64,000 nt of DNA from Sphingopyxis lindanitolerans. Its GTDB lineage: Bacteria > Pseudomonadota > Alphaproteobacteria > Sphingomonadales > Sphingomonadaceae. The position numbers were made by a program, and so were the translations under genes. Below the pieces are notes generated by a model. It did not search any database and was not told where the DNA came from. It saw only the letters and a program-made list of their open reading frames with translations. The stretch covers positions 375,251 through 439,250 of the forward strand of contig NZ_CM009578.1 in NCBI RefSeq assembly GCF_002993885.1, written 5' to 3'. Each line of letters opens with the position of its first letter. Positions within the stretch are counted from its first letter, which is position 1. This document shows positions 1-9,032 of the stretch, piece by piece.

Positions 1-537
1 CGGCTCAATTATAAACCCGGCTTCAAGGGCAAGGAGTTCTACTGGCACAGCGATTTCGAAACCTGGCATGTCGAGGACGGCATGCCCCGGATGCGCGCGC
101 TGTCGATGTCGATCCTGCTCGCCGAAAACACCCCGCACAATGGCCCGCTGATGGTCATTCCGGGGTCGCACCATATCTATCTGACCTGTGTCGGCGAAAC
201 CCCCGACGATCATTATCTGAGCTCGCTCAAGAAACAGGAATATGGTGTTCCCGACGAGGACAGTCTCGCCGAGCTGGCGCACCGGCACGGCATCGTCGCG
301 CCGACCGGCAAGCCCGGCACGGTGATCCTGTTCGACTGCAACCTGATGCACGGGTCGAACTGCAATATCACGCCCTTCCCCCGCGCGAACGCCTTTCTCG
401 TCTATAATGCGGTGAGCAACTGGCTCGAAGAGCCGTTCGGCGCCCGCAAGCCCCGCCCCTGGTTCCTCGCGCATCGCGGCGATCCCGAGCCGCTGACGGT
501 CGAGCATGGATCGCTGACCGGCACGGTGTCGGCATGA
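1..537 (+). CDS. ectD: Ectoine 5-hydroxylase EctD, C-terminal part
   Basis: The frame is open from base 1, so the start lies outside the window; about 178 residues are visible, against a family length near 300. EctD is a non-haem Fe(II)/2-oxoglutarate dioxygenase that converts ectoine to 5-hydroxyectoine in the cytoplasm. The facial triad is visible: the HSD pair at fragment residues 16-18 and the distal His at about residue 117 (in NLMHGSN). The roughly 100-residue spacing matches the family. The stop codon overlaps the next start as ATGA, so ectD and the aspartokinase are translationally coupled, as in ectABCD-ask operons. ectABC would be expected just upstream, outside the window. Confidence 0.95.
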   Translation, partial: RLNYKPGFKGKEFYWHSDFETWHVEDGMPRMRALSMSILLAENTPHNGPLMVIPGSHHIYLTCVGETPDDHYLSSLKKQEYGVPDEDSLAELAHRHGIVAPTGKPGTVILFDCNLMHGSNCNITPFPRANAFLVYNAVSNWLEEPFGARKPRPWFLAHRGDPEPLTVEHGSLTGTVSA

Positions 538-1976
538 CAGGGCTTCATAGCGTCGAGAAGATCGGCGGCACCTCGATGGCCGCGACCGCGACCCTGTTCG
601 ATAATGTGCTGATCGCCGGCCGATCGGGTGCCGATCTCTACAACCGCATCTTCGTCGTGTCGGCTTATGGCGGGATGACCGACCTGTTGCTCGAGAACAA
701 GAAGACCGGCGCTCCCGGCGTCTATGGCCGCTTCGTCGCCGACGACGATGCGGACGGTTGGCGCGATGCGATGGACGATGTCCGCCGCGCGATGCACGCC
801 CGCAATGCCGCGATGTTCGCACGTTCCGAAAGCCGCGCCGAAGCCGATGCCTTCGTCGATCAACGGATCGCGGCGATTGCGGCCTGCCTCGACGATCTGG
901 CCCGACTACGCAGCCATGGCCGCTTCTGCGTCAAGGAGCAGTTGATGACGGTGCGCGAACTGCTTGCCGGCGTCGGCGAAGCGCATAGCGCGCACAGCAC
1001 CAGCCTGCTGCTCCGCGATCGCGACGTGAACGCCCGCTTCATCGACCTGACGCTGTGGAAGCAGGACGACCTTGCCAGCCTCGACGCGCGGATCAACACC
1101 GCCTTCTCCGCGATCGACCTGACGACCACCCTCCCCATCGTCACCGGCTATGCCGGCTGCGAGGGCGGCATGGTGCGGCGCTATGCGCGCGGCTACACCG
1201 AAATGACCTTCTCGCGGCTCGCGGTCCTGACCGGCGCGCGCGAGGCGATCATCCACAAGGAGTTCCACCTGTCGAGCGCCGACCCCAAATTGGTCGGCGT
1301 GGACAAGGCGCGCAAGATCGGCCGCACCAACTATGATGTCGCCGATCAACTCGCGAATTTGGGGATGGAGGCGATCCACCCAGGCGCCGGGCGCGGCCTT
1401 CGCCAGACCGACATTCCGCTGCGCGTCCGCAACAGCTTCGACCGCGAGGATGGGGGGACGCTGGTGACCGGCGACTATGTCTCCGATGTCCCGCGGGTCG
1501 AGATCGTCACCGGCATCCGTCAGATGCAGGCGCTGATGTTTTTCGAACAGGATATGGTTGGCGTGAAGGGATATGACACCGCGATCCTCGACGCGCTGAC
1601 GCGGCACAGGTTGTGGATCGTCAGCAAATCGTCGAACGCCAACACGATCACCCATTATCTCTCGGCCAGTGCCGACGCGGTGAAAAAGGTGATCGCCGAC
1701 CTGCAAAAATCCTATCCCGACGCCGCCATCTCGGCGCAGCCGGTGGCGATGGTCGCGGCGATCGGCAGCGACATTTCGCGCCCCGGCCTCGTCCCCGACG
1801 CACTGCGTGCGCTGGGCGATGCCGGTATCGCGATGATCGCGATGCAGCATCAGATCCGCAACGTCGACGTCCAGTTCATCGTCGAATGCCGCGACTTCGA
1901 CGAAGCGGTGCGCGTCCTCCACCGCGCGCTGGTCGAGGACGAAGACCATGCGGCGGAGGACAGGCGCGCCGCCTGA
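534..1976 (+). CDS. ask: Ectoine-type aspartokinase (Ask_Ect)
   Basis: Aspartate kinase phosphorylates L-aspartate to aspartyl phosphate, the first step towards the aspartate semialdehyde that ectoine synthesis consumes. The 480-residue protein opens with [10 protein letters not shown], the kinase nucleotide/substrate motif; [12 protein letters not shown] and the [15 protein letters not shown] region follow. The C-terminal third (about residues 330-465) looks like paired ACT domains. The ATG overlaps the ectD stop by 4 bases. An aspartokinase directly after ectD is the known arrangement for Ask_Ect, a specialised isoform thought to escape normal feedback control. A housekeeping lysC should exist elsewhere. 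Assignment to the ectoine subclass rests mainly on context. Confidence 0.93.
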   Translation: MTGLHSVEKIGGTSMAATATLFDNVLIAGRSGADLYNRIFVVSAYGGMTDLLLENKKTGAPGVYGRFVADDDADGWRDAMDDVRRAMHARNAAMFARSESRAEADAFVDQRIAAIAACLDDLARLRSHGRFCVKEQLMTVRELLAGVGEAHSAHSTSLLLRDRDVNARFIDLTLWKQDDLASLDARINTAFSAIDLTTTLPIVTGYAGCEGGMVRRYARGYTEMTFSRLAVLTGAREAIIHKEFHLSSADPKLVGVDKARKIGRTNYDVADQLANLGMEAIHPGAGRGLRQTDIPLRVRNSFDREDGGTLVTGDYVSDVPRVEIVTGIRQMQALMFFEQDMVGVKGYDTAILDALTRHRLWIVSKSSNANTITHYLSASADAVKKVIADLQKSYPDAAISAQPVAMVAAIGSDISRPGLVPDALRALGDAGIAMIAMQHQIRNVDVQFIVECRDFDEAVRVLHRALVEDEDHAAEDRRAA

Positions 1977-1997
1977 TGCCGCCGCCGAAGGTGCCTG

Positions 1998-2174
1998 ATG
2001 TTCGCGAAGCTCCTTCCCGTGCAAAGCCTGCTCATCGCCATCTTCGCGATGATGGCGGGAAGCGGCTTTCTATCGACGCCGATGGGGCTCCGGCTCGAAC
2101 GCGCAGGCCCCGAAGATTTCGCGGCACCGACCGACCCGAACCCACGAACAGGTGACCAATGGACAAGCCGGTGA
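1998..2174 (+). pseudogene. Truncated N-terminus of an MFS transporter
   Basis: The gap between the aspartokinase and the next transporter holds a 58-codon frame. Its first ~36 residues (MFAKLLPVQSLL, then a hydrophobic helix with MMAGSGFLS and LRLERAG) look like the first membrane helix of a major facilitator protein. After that the reading becomes hydrophilic and runs into the following gene in another frame. I read it as the stump of a transporter whose remainder was deleted. It could instead be a short leader peptide, since it ends 15 bases inside the next gene. I have not compared it with a database. Confidence 0.45.
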
Positions 2175-3514
2175 CGATTCCTGCCCTGGGGCACCCACCC
2201 CCGCTTCCCGACCCTTCGCCCCTGCACCGGGCGGTCGGGGCTTCGGCGCTGGGCAATGCGGTCGAATGGTTCGACTATGGAATCTATGCCTATGGCGTGA
2301 CCTATATTTCCGCCGCGCTTTTTCCCGGCGACACCGAGGAAGCAGTGCTGTTCGCGCTCGCGACCTTCGCCATTTCCTTCCTTATCCGCCCGCTCGGCGG
2401 CCTGTTCTGGGGGCCGCTCGGCGACCGCGTCGGGCGCAAGTCGGTGCTCGCGATGACGATCCTGCTGATGGCGGGCGCTACCTTCTGTGTCGGGCTGATC
2501 CCGTCCTATGACAGGATCGGCCTCTGGGCGCCGGCCCTGCTCGTCGTCCTGCGTATGGTTCAGGGCTTTTCGACCGGCGGTGAATATGGCGGAGCGGCGA
2601 CCTTCATGGCCGAATATGCGCCCGACGAACGGCGCGGTTTCTATGGCAGCTTCCTCGAATTCGGGACGCTGGCGGGCTTCTCTTCCGGCGCCGCTCTCAT
2701 GCTCGGCTATTCGCTGCATCTCGGCGATGCGGCGATGCACGAATGGGGCTGGCGCATCCCCTTCCTGATCGCCGGTCCGATCGGCCTCATCGGCATGTAT
2801 GTGCGCTCGAAGATGGAGGATACGCCGGTTTTTCGCGAGGAAATGGCATCGGCGGGCCGGCGCTCGCCGATCGGTCTCGCCCGGCTGACGCGCGATCACT
2901 GGCGCCCGCTGCTCGTCGTCGGCGGACTGGTCGTCGCGCTCAATGTCGTCAACTATACGCTGCTCAGCTATATGCCGACCTATCTTCAGCGTCGCATCGG
3001 CCTTTCGCACGAAGAGGCGCTGCTCGTGCCGATCATCGGCATGCTCTTCATGATGCTGTTCCTGCCTTTCGCCGGTGCGCTCTCCGACCGGGTCGGCAGG
3101 CGACCGATGTGGCGATGGTCGCTGCTCGGGCTGCTGCTGTTCGTGGTGCCGCTCTACCTGCTGATCGGCACTGGCTTCACGGGAGCCATGATCGGATTCG
3201 TGGCGCTCGGTCTGCTTTATGTCCCGCAACTCGCCACCATTTCGGCGACCTTTCCCGCCATGTTCCCGACCGCCGTGCGTTTCACGGGCTTTGCGATCGC
3301 CTATAATATATCGACATCGATCTTCGGCGGCACCGCACCGATGATCGGCAGCGGGCTGATCAGCCTGACCGGCGATCCGCTCATGCCGGCCTATTATATG
3401 ATGCTCGCCTGCGTCGTCGGGCTCGTCGCGCTGCATTATATGCCCGAAACCGCTCGACGATCGCTACGCGAGGACCCTTTCGCACCCACGCCGCCGCCCG
3501 TCACCAACAGCTGA
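2159..3514 (+). CDS. MHS-family (ProP-like) solute:proton symporter
   Basis: A 451-residue, 12-helix major facilitator protein of the metabolite:H+ symporter group, which includes the proline/betaine carrier ProP. Visible marks are the early NAVEWFDYGIYAYG segment, the loop motif GDRVGRKS (about residues 90-97), RMVQGFSTGGEYGGA in helix 4-5, and the second-half repeat SDRVGRRP. Lying after ectD-ask, it probably imports compatible solutes such as ectoine, betaine or proline, although dicarboxylate carriers share this family. It lacks the C-terminal coiled coil of E. coli ProP. The start follows GGTGA-rich sequence. Confidence 0.85.
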   Translation: MDKPVTIPALGHPPPLPDPSPLHRAVGASALGNAVEWFDYGIYAYGVTYISAALFPGDTEEAVLFALATFAISFLIRPLGGLFWGPLGDRVGRKSVLAMTILLMAGATFCVGLIPSYDRIGLWAPALLVVLRMVQGFSTGGEYGGAATFMAEYAPDERRGFYGSFLEFGTLAGFSSGAALMLGYSLHLGDAAMHEWGWRIPFLIAGPIGLIGMYVRSKMEDTPVFREEMASAGRRSPIGLARLTRDHWRPLLVVGGLVVALNVVNYTLLSYMPTYLQRRIGLSHEEALLVPIIGMLFMMLFLPFAGALSDRVGRRPMWRWSLLGLLLFVVPLYLLIGTGFTGAMIGFVALGLLYVPQLATISATFPAMFPTAVRFTGFAIAYNISTSIFGGTAPMIGSGLISLTGDPLMPAYYMMLACVVGLVALHYMPETARRSLREDPFAPTPPPVTNS

Positions 3515-3579
3515 AAGCGCATGGCCGAGCTTTCGCCAGACAGGTTGGCACGACCGCTTGACACAAGGAGACGGAAGAC

Positions 3580-4731
3580 TTGGATTTTCTGAACAACCCG
3601 GTCCTCGAATTCTATGATCACTGGCGGAGTCTGGCGAACATAGGCTTCGCCCTGTTCGGCGCGCTGATCGTGACCCTTTTCATTCATCTTATGCTGCGCA
3701 AGCGTTCGGGCCGCTCTCACAAGAGCGAACATGCGTGGCGCGACGCCATATTATCGGCGCTCAATGCGCCGCTCCAATGCGCCGTGTGGATCATCGGCCT
3801 GAGCATTGCGGCGGCCGTGTTGACCACCGGCGACCGGATGCCGCTTCTCGCCGAATTGTTCGCGCCGACGCGCGATGTGGTGGTCATCGGCGTCGCTGCC
3901 TGGTTTCTGATCCGCCTGGCGCGACAGGTTTCGGAAAATCTCCACAGCCGCGCGAGAGCCGAAGGCTCGGATTTCGACGAAACGGCGGCCGATGCGATTG
4001 GAAAATCCATCACGGCCGCGATCATTGTCGTCGCGGCGCTGGTGACCATGCAAACGCTCGGCTTTTCGATCGCAAGCCTGCTCGCTTTCGGCGGCGTGGC
4101 GGGCATCGCCCTGGGCTTTGCCGCGCAAGGCCTGGTCGCCAATCTGCTCGGCGGAGCGACGATTTACGCCAGTCGCCCTTTCAAGGTCGGCGATCATATC
4201 ATATTCCCCGGCATCCCCTCGACGGGCGGATATATCGGGTGGCAAGCGGGCGAGGTCGAGCATATCGGCTGGCGCGCGACCCGGATCCTCGATTGGAACG
4301 GCAAGCCGTTTTACGTTCCCAATGCCAAATTCAACACCGAGACGATCGTCAACCACTCGCGCATGTCCTTCCGCCAGGTTTCGGAATATGTGTATGTGCG
4401 GCTGGAGGATATCGGCAAGGTTTCCGCCATCGTCGCGGACACCAACCATATGCTGGAAAACCACCCTGACATGGGGGATTATCTGGTGTTCCGGTTCGAC
4501 AGCTACGGCGACTATGCTTTGAAGCTGTATCTATACGCCTATACATCCAGCACGATCACCGCCTACACCGAATATATGCGCGTCAAGGAAGACCTGCTCC
4601 TCAAGATCGCGGCGATCATAGCGCAAAATGGCGCCAGGCTGGCTGTTCCCGTTTCGACCGTATACCTGCCCGAAGGATCGACATTGCAGCGCCAGGGGAA
4701 AGTTGGAATGAAGGATGCTGGCAAGAGATAG
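3580..4731 (+). CDS. MscS-family mechanosensitive channel
   Basis: A small-conductance mechanosensitive channel, which opens when membrane tension rises during hypo-osmotic shock and releases solutes. The start is TTG at 3580, chosen because AAGGAG stands 9 bases upstream and no ATG fits. Of 383 residues, about four N-terminal helices precede the pore helix, seen as GGVAGIALGFAAQGLVANLL at roughly 170-190. The beta-domain segment FKVGDHI and a C-terminal alpha/beta region follow. Next to ectoine synthesis and a solute symporter it completes an uptake, synthesis and emergency-release set. A 65-base gap to the transporter allows co-transcription. Confidence 0.9.
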   Translation: MDFLNNPVLEFYDHWRSLANIGFALFGALIVTLFIHLMLRKRSGRSHKSEHAWRDAILSALNAPLQCAVWIIGLSIAAAVLTTGDRMPLLAELFAPTRDVVVIGVAAWFLIRLARQVSENLHSRARAEGSDFDETAADAIGKSITAAIIVVAALVTMQTLGFSIASLLAFGGVAGIALGFAAQGLVANLLGGATIYASRPFKVGDHIIFPGIPSTGGYIGWQAGEVEHIGWRATRILDWNGKPFYVPNAKFNTETIVNHSRMSFRQVSEYVYVRLEDIGKVSAIVADTNHMLENHPDMGDYLVFRFDSYGDYALKLYLYAYTSSTITAYTEYMRVKEDLLLKIAAIIAQNGARLAVPVSTVYLPEGSTLQRQGKVGMKDAGKR

Positions 4732-5112
4732 GCTCCGACCGGGCGGGCGACGCAGGCGCACGCAATGGCTTGCCCAACTCGGCCGCTTCGAAAGAAGGCG
4801 CTAACAATCCGTTCAGGCCACCCCGCGTAGGCCCATTAGAAGCAACTCCCGTTTTCTACTCCACGCTCGCAAAATCGATCATGCGGGGAAGCGATTGTCA
4901 GGCGCGTGGATCGAGGGTGACGCTGACGGTCGTCATCAGCTGCGCCAATAGCCTGGCCTGAAGGTGAGGCACCCTCGCGCTATCCCAAACCCCTTCCCCG
5001 ATGCGCGTCGGCTCTTTCCTCCGCTGTCGGGTTAATTTACAGTTTACCATGAGCCGGTTGCGCCGAATCCCCGATTTGCGCCACTGGCACGGCGCTTGCT
5101 TGGATGGTGGTA
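4732..5112. other. Intergenic stretch without a recognised gene
   Basis: About 380 bases between mscS and the small membrane protein gene. Short frames exist on both strands, but none has a ribosome-binding site together with a recognisable product, and I find no tRNA-like fold or long inverted repeat. The only suggestive signal is the TTAA-type direct repeat at 5032-5046, listed separately. Confidence 0.5.
5032..5046 (+). promoter_or_regulatory. Possible CtrA-type site (TTAA-N7-TTTA)
   Basis: TTAA (5032-5035), a 7-base spacer and TTTA (5043-5046) differ by one base from the alphaproteobacterial CtrA consensus TTAA-N7-TTAA. It lies about 70 bases before the small membrane protein start, a plausible promoter position. 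Such AT-rich words are rare in this GC-rich sequence, but one site with a mismatch is weak evidence. Confidence 0.25.
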
Positions 5113-5355
5113 ATGCTGAAAAAGATCGGACGCCTGTTCGTCATCAAGACCCGCTTCGAGGCGTGTCTGATCGTCTACGCGCTTGCGATGGGGGCGATGG
5201 CGCGCGGAACGGCCTATCTGCATCAATTTCCGGGTTTCGGCGGTCACCTGCTGATGGTGGCGTGCAGCGGTTCGGTCTTTCTCGCCGGCGCGAAGATTTT
5301 CGACTGCCTGCGCTACGAACAAGCGGCCAGGGCGGCGGCCGAACCGCAGGGATAG
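5113..5355 (+). CDS. Small membrane protein of unknown function
   Basis: An 80-residue protein beginning MLKKIGRLFVIKTRFEA, with two hydrophobic stretches (about residues 15-27 and 40-58) and an amphipathic, Ala-rich end. An in-frame ATG at 5104 would add three residues; I prefer 5113 because a GGA stands 8 bases upstream. I do not recognise a named domain. My impression is that similar short proteins occur in other sphingomonads, which is recollection and not a search result. The next gene starts 58 bases on in the same direction, so they may share a transcript. Confidence 0.6.
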   Translation: MLKKIGRLFVIKTRFEACLIVYALAMGAMARGTAYLHQFPGFGGHLLMVACSGSVFLAGAKIFDCLRYEQAARAAAEPQG

Positions 5356-5413
5356 CGACGGGATAGCGACACGCGGCCTTTCGTCCGTCCCCAAGCTGTG
5401 CCAAACGGGGGCC

Positions 5414-6169
5414 ATGAGCAGGATCAGCGGCCAGCCCGCCGTCAGCACCGAACATGTCTATGGCCTCAGCCTGCGCGTCGCGCGCTGGCATGAAGGCAGG
5501 CGCGGAACCCCGCTGCTTTTCCTCAACGGCATCGGCGCCGACATCGCCGCCGCGGCGCCGCTGCTCGCGCAGATCCAGGACCGCGAGGTGTGGACGCTCG
5601 ATATGCCCGGCGTCGGCGGCTCGCCCGACGCGCTGCTACCCTATAGCGCGCCGACGATGGCGGCGACGGTGATGGAAATCGCCGACCGCTTCGGCCATGC
5701 CGCGCTCGACGTCGCCGGGTTCAGTTGGGGCGGCGCGCTGGCGCAACAGGTCGCGGTCCAGTTTCCGGGGCGCGTGCGCCGACTGGTGCTGATGGCGACC
5801 ACCCCGTCGGTCGGCGCGCCGGGCATCGGCTGGGCGGCGATGCTCGACGACGACATGCTGGCAAGCGGCCTCAGGCTGCCGACCGCAACCCCGCTCGGCC
5901 TGGCCTGGCAGACGATGGCGATGGCGGGCTGGACGAGCGCCGCGATGCTGCCGCATCTCGGCAACATTCCGACATTGATCCTGATGGGCGAGCGCGATGG
6001 CGTGGTCCCCGCGTGCCACGGACAGGCGATCGCCGAACTGATCGACGGCGCGGTGCTGGAGGTCGTGCCGGGATCGCACCTCTTCCCCTTCACCCACGCG
6101 GCGGCCATCGCCGCGCGGATCAGCGATTTTCTGGAGCAGGCGCCGCCGCCGGCGCAAGCCGCCGCGTAA
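5414..6169 (+). CDS. Alpha/beta hydrolase, PHA depolymerase-like
   Basis: A 251-residue alpha/beta hydrolase. The nucleophile elbow GFSWGG places the catalytic Ser at residue 104. An Asp in MGERDGVVP and a His in GSHLFPF near the end complete the triad. The early LFLNGIGA segment supplies the oxyanion region. The layout resembles intracellular medium-chain polyhydroxyalkanoate depolymerases (PhaZ), but no PHA synthase lies nearby, so the substrate is open. There is no signal peptide, so it is cytoplasmic. Its 3' end overlaps the opposing hydrolase gene by 50 bases. Confidence 0.75.
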   Translation: MSRISGQPAVSTEHVYGLSLRVARWHEGRRGTPLLFLNGIGADIAAAAPLLAQIQDREVWTLDMPGVGGSPDALLPYSAPTMAATVMEIADRFGHAALDVAGFSWGGALAQQVAVQFPGRVRRLVLMATTPSVGAPGIGWAAMLDDDMLASGLRLPTATPLGLAWQTMAMAGWTSAAMLPHLGNIPTLILMGERDGVVPACHGQAIAELIDGAVLEVVPGSHLFPFTHAAAIAARISDFLEQAPPPAQAAA

Positions 6170-7163
6170 GGAAATCGGCAATCGCCGCCGCGGTCGCGTC
6201 GGGGGCTTCTTCCATCGGCAGATGACCGATACCGCCCAGCAGCACGACTTCCGATCCCGCGATCCGTTCGTGGAACGTCTGGGCCGCGGTCGGATTGATG
6301 ATCCGGTCCTGCTTGCCGAACAGGATCAGCGTCGGCGCCTTGATCTCGTCAATCCGGCTCGCCATCATCGGCTCGCGGTCCATGCGCGCGCGCAGCACGG
6401 TGGCCTCGCGATTGCCCGGAAAACGGAGCAATTCCCAATAGCGGTCGATCATCGCGTCATCGACGATGCTCTGCCGCGCGACCGAACCGCGCAGCGACTC
6501 CTCGACCAGCGAGCGCGGCGTGATCTGCGTCGCCAGCCAGCGGCCCAAGGGATATTGGAGGATGCGAAAGCCGACATTCGACGGCGCCGCCTTTTCCCCC
6601 GGACGCAGCGGCATACCCGCCGCGTCGAGCAGCAGCAGCGCGTCAATCCGATCGGGCCGATCGAGCGCATAGCGCCACGCGACCCAGCCGCCCATCGAAT
6701 TGCCGCCGAGGATGAAATGGTCGAGCCCCAGCTTGGCGGCGACGACATCGACCGCGTCGATCATCCCGTCGGCGCTGTAATCGCTGTCGGGGGTGCCGCC
6801 GGTGAGACCGTGGCCCGGCAGATCGAGCGTTACGATGCGATAGGTGGCGCCGAGCCGCTTTTCGAGCGGCTCCCACGTCTGGAGGCTGGCGTTCGCGCCG
6901 TGCAGCAGCACGATCACCGGCCCGTCGCGGCGTCCCCGATCGCGGTAATGGATGTGCTGGCCCGCCGGCCCCGCCGCAAAGGCCGCGTTCGGGCCACCAT
7001 ATTTGGCGATCATCGCGTCGCGGTCGGTGTCGGGCGTGCGCAGCGCAAAAAAGATCGCGACGATCGCGAGCAGCAGCGCCAGCGGGATCAGCACCCGCTT
7101 GCGCCGGATCAGTGGCCGCCGCGGCGGCAGCGGTTCGAAATCATCTTCGTCGATCGTCGGCAT
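6120..7163 (-). CDS. Membrane-anchored alpha/beta hydrolase
   Basis: A 347-residue alpha/beta hydrolase with one N-terminal membrane helix (about residues 24-43, after an Arg/Lys-rich segment), so the catalytic domain probably lies in the periplasm, tethered to the inner membrane. Visible motifs are the oxyanion region LLHGANAS, the nucleophile elbow GGNSMGG, an acidic residue in LFGKQDRI, and the His of GIGHLPMEE. I chose ATG 7163, preceded by GAGGGGGGCG, over the adjacent GTG. Substrate unknown; the family includes esterases, haloalkane dehalogenases and meta-cleavage product hydrolases. It converges on the previous hydrolase gene with overlapping ends. Confidence 0.75.
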   Translation of the reverse strand: MPTIDEDDFEPLPPRRPLIRRKRVLIPLALLLAIVAIFFALRTPDTDRDAMIAKYGGPNAAFAAGPAGQHIHYRDRGRRDGPVIVLLHGANASLQTWEPLEKRLGATYRIVTLDLPGHGLTGGTPDSDYSADGMIDAVDVVAAKLGLDHFILGGNSMGGWVAWRYALDRPDRIDALLLLDAAGMPLRPGEKAAPSNVGFRILQYPLGRWLATQITPRSLVEESLRGSVARQSIVDDAMIDRYWELLRFPGNREATVLRARMDREPMMASRIDEIKAPTLILFGKQDRIINPTAAQTFHERIAGSEVVLLGGIGHLPMEEAPDATAAAIADFLTRRLAPAAAPAPENR

Positions 7164-7240
7164 CACGCCCCCCTCAGAGCGAGGGAGACCCTAGCGCACC
7201 GGCGCGCGGCGTCAACCGACGCGCACCGGTGCGCGATCCA

Positions 7241-8611
7241 TCAACCGACGCGGGTCACCGCCCCCTTGTGCGCGCCGACGCCGCTGCGACGCGGGCGAAA
7301 GCGGCGCTTGCTCTGCGGCTGCGCGCCATCGCCCGCGGGCGCTTCGCGGCGCGGGCCACGGTTCGGATTCTCGCCCTTGCGGCGCTGCGCATCCTCGCGC
7401 TGGCGCTGCGGGTCACGGCCCTTGCCGCCGGTGTTGCGCGGCGCCTGCACCGGCTTGGGCAGGCTGCGCACCATCTCGTTGAAATCGTCGGGCAGCTTGA
7501 CCGGCTCGGCCTTCGTGCGCGTCACCCGTTCGATATCGCGCAAATAGGTCTTCTCGTCGGGAGCGACGAAGCTGATCGCGATGCCTTCCGCCCCCGCGCG
7601 CGCGGTGCGGCCGATGCGGTGGACATATTGTTCGGGGACGTTCGGGATCTCGAAGTTGATCACATGGCTGACGCCGCTGACGTCGATCCCGCGCGCCGCG
7701 ATGTCGGTCGCGACGAGCAGGCGCACCTGCCCCGAGCGAAAGGCCTGAAGCGCGGTCGTGCGCTGTGCCTGGCTCTTGTTGCCGTGGATCGCGAAGGCCT
7801 GGATGCCCGCGCCCGCCAGATGGCGGACGACGCGGTCGGCGCCATGCTTGGTGCGCGTGAAGATGAGCGCGCGGTCGATCTCCTCGCCCTTCAGCACATG
7901 GTGGAGCAGCGCCTGCTTTTCCTTCTGCTCGACGAAGGTCACCTGCTGGCGGACCTTTTCGGCGGTCGTCGCCTGCGGCGCGACCGACACGGTGACCGGA
8001 TCGTTGAGGAACTGGTCGGCCAGCCCGGCGATTTCCTTGGGCATCGTCGCCGAGAAGAACAGATTCTGGCGGCGCGAGGGCAGCAGCTTGGCGACGCGGC
8101 GCAGCGAGTGGATGAAGCCCATGTCCATCATCTGGTCGGCTTCGTCGAGAACGAAGATTTCGACGTCGTCGAGGCGCAGCGCGCGCTGGTCGATCAGGTC
8201 GAGCAGGCGGCCGGGCGTGGCGACGAGAATGTCGACGCCCTGCGAAAGCTCGCGGATCTGCTTGTTGATCGGCACGCCGCCAAAAACGGTCGAGACGCTG
8301 AGCTTGGTAAAGCGACCATAGTCGCGGCAGCTCTGCGCGATCTGCGCGGCGAGCTCGCGGGTCGGCGCCAGCACGAGCATCCGGCAACCGCGCGGCGTCG
8401 CGCGATGCGGATAGGTCAAAAGATGGTGGATCGAAGGCAGCGCAAAACCCGCGGTCTTGCCGGTGCCGGTCTGCGCGATGCCGCACAGGTCGCGGCCCTT
8501 CATCAGCGGCGGGATCGCCTGCACCTGAATCGGGGTCGGGACGGTATAATCCTTGGCGGCCAGCGCGCGATTGATGTCGGCGTGCAGGCCAAAGTCGTTG
8601 AAAGTCGTCAT
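7241..8611 (-). CDS. DEAD-box RNA helicase, RhlE-like
   Basis: An ATP-dependent RNA helicase of 456 residues with all core motifs in order: Q-motif region PTPIQVQAIP, Walker A QTGTGKT, PTRELA, TPGRLLD, DEAD, SAT, then ARGID and HRIGRTARAG in the second RecA-like domain. The last ~80 residues are Arg/Lys/Pro-rich and disordered, typical of the RhlE/CsdA-like group involved in ribosome assembly and RNA decay. I start at MTTFNDFG (8611), although the frame is open further upstream, because the family begins there. Confidence 0.92.
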   Translation of the reverse strand: MTTFNDFGLHADINRALAAKDYTVPTPIQVQAIPPLMKGRDLCGIAQTGTGKTAGFALPSIHHLLTYPHRATPRGCRMLVLAPTRELAAQIAQSCRDYGRFTKLSVSTVFGGVPINKQIRELSQGVDILVATPGRLLDLIDQRALRLDDVEIFVLDEADQMMDMGFIHSLRRVAKLLPSRRQNLFFSATMPKEIAGLADQFLNDPVTVSVAPQATTAEKVRQQVTFVEQKEKQALLHHVLKGEEIDRALIFTRTKHGADRVVRHLAGAGIQAFAIHGNKSQAQRTTALQAFRSGQVRLLVATDIAARGIDVSGVSHVINFEIPNVPEQYVHRIGRTARAGAEGIAISFVAPDEKTYLRDIERVTRTKAEPVKLPDDFNEMVRSLPKPVQAPRNTGGKGRDPQRQREDAQRRKGENPNRGPRREAPAGDGAQPQSKRRFRPRRSGVGAHKGAVTRVG

Positions 8612-9032
8612 AAAATACTCACATAGGGCGACGCGCAAGCGCATCCGTTCGCATCGAACGGACGGCGCACGAGCCGCGGGTTCGAAACGACCCGCGTGAA
8701 AGGGTGCCTCTGGGGACAAAGCGCCGGTCCGGCTCGCCCGCGCCTGTCTTGGGCGGGAAAATCACGCTGCCGGTGGTTACGGCGGATTGGCCCGCCATGC
8801 TGCGCTGCACCATATATGGCACGGGTTGCGCGGTTTTGCAAGATAATTGCGTGGCCGTTTCAAGAGAGGAAAAAGGGATTCGCGCAGAGGCGCAGAGAAT
8901 GCAGAGGAAGCGAGAAAGGGGCAGCGAAGCCGCCAATATGTCTTCTCCCTTTTCTCCGCGTCTCCGCGTGAACATCTTGTCCTGCCTCACAGTCTTTGGC
9001 ACGCTCGACATCAAAGATTTGGGGGACGTGCA
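8612..9032. other. Divergent intergenic region helicase/glpK
   Basis: About 420 bases between divergently transcribed genes, which should contain both promoters. The right half holds the palindromic repeat at 8877-8972; the rest shows no recognised operator. A GlpR-type site could not be assigned by eye. Confidence 0.5.
8877..8972. repeat. Palindromic intergenic repeat (CGCAGAGGCGCAGAG type)
   Basis: The left arm GGATTCGCGCAGAGGCGCAG and the right arm CTCCGCGTCTCCGCGTG are imperfect inverted copies about 60 bases apart. The inner part carries AAAGGGG/CCCTTTT and so can also pair. The whole could form a long hairpin upstream of glpK. It does not resemble the other repeats in this window, so it belongs to a separate family. 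Confidence 0.65.

Noticed and set aside
1850..3436. 528-codon open frame antisense to the ProP-like transporter
   Set aside because: The sense frame has 12 helices and MFS motifs; the antisense frame is charged low-complexity sequence.
4732..5112. tRNA or small RNA gene in the gap after mscS
   Set aside because: No cloverleaf, no CCA-type acceptor pairing and no terminator found on reading both strands.
8847..9032. N-terminal extension of glycerol kinase
   Set aside because: The extension translates a palindromic repeat; the conserved GlpK start with a ribosome-binding site is at TTG 9033.
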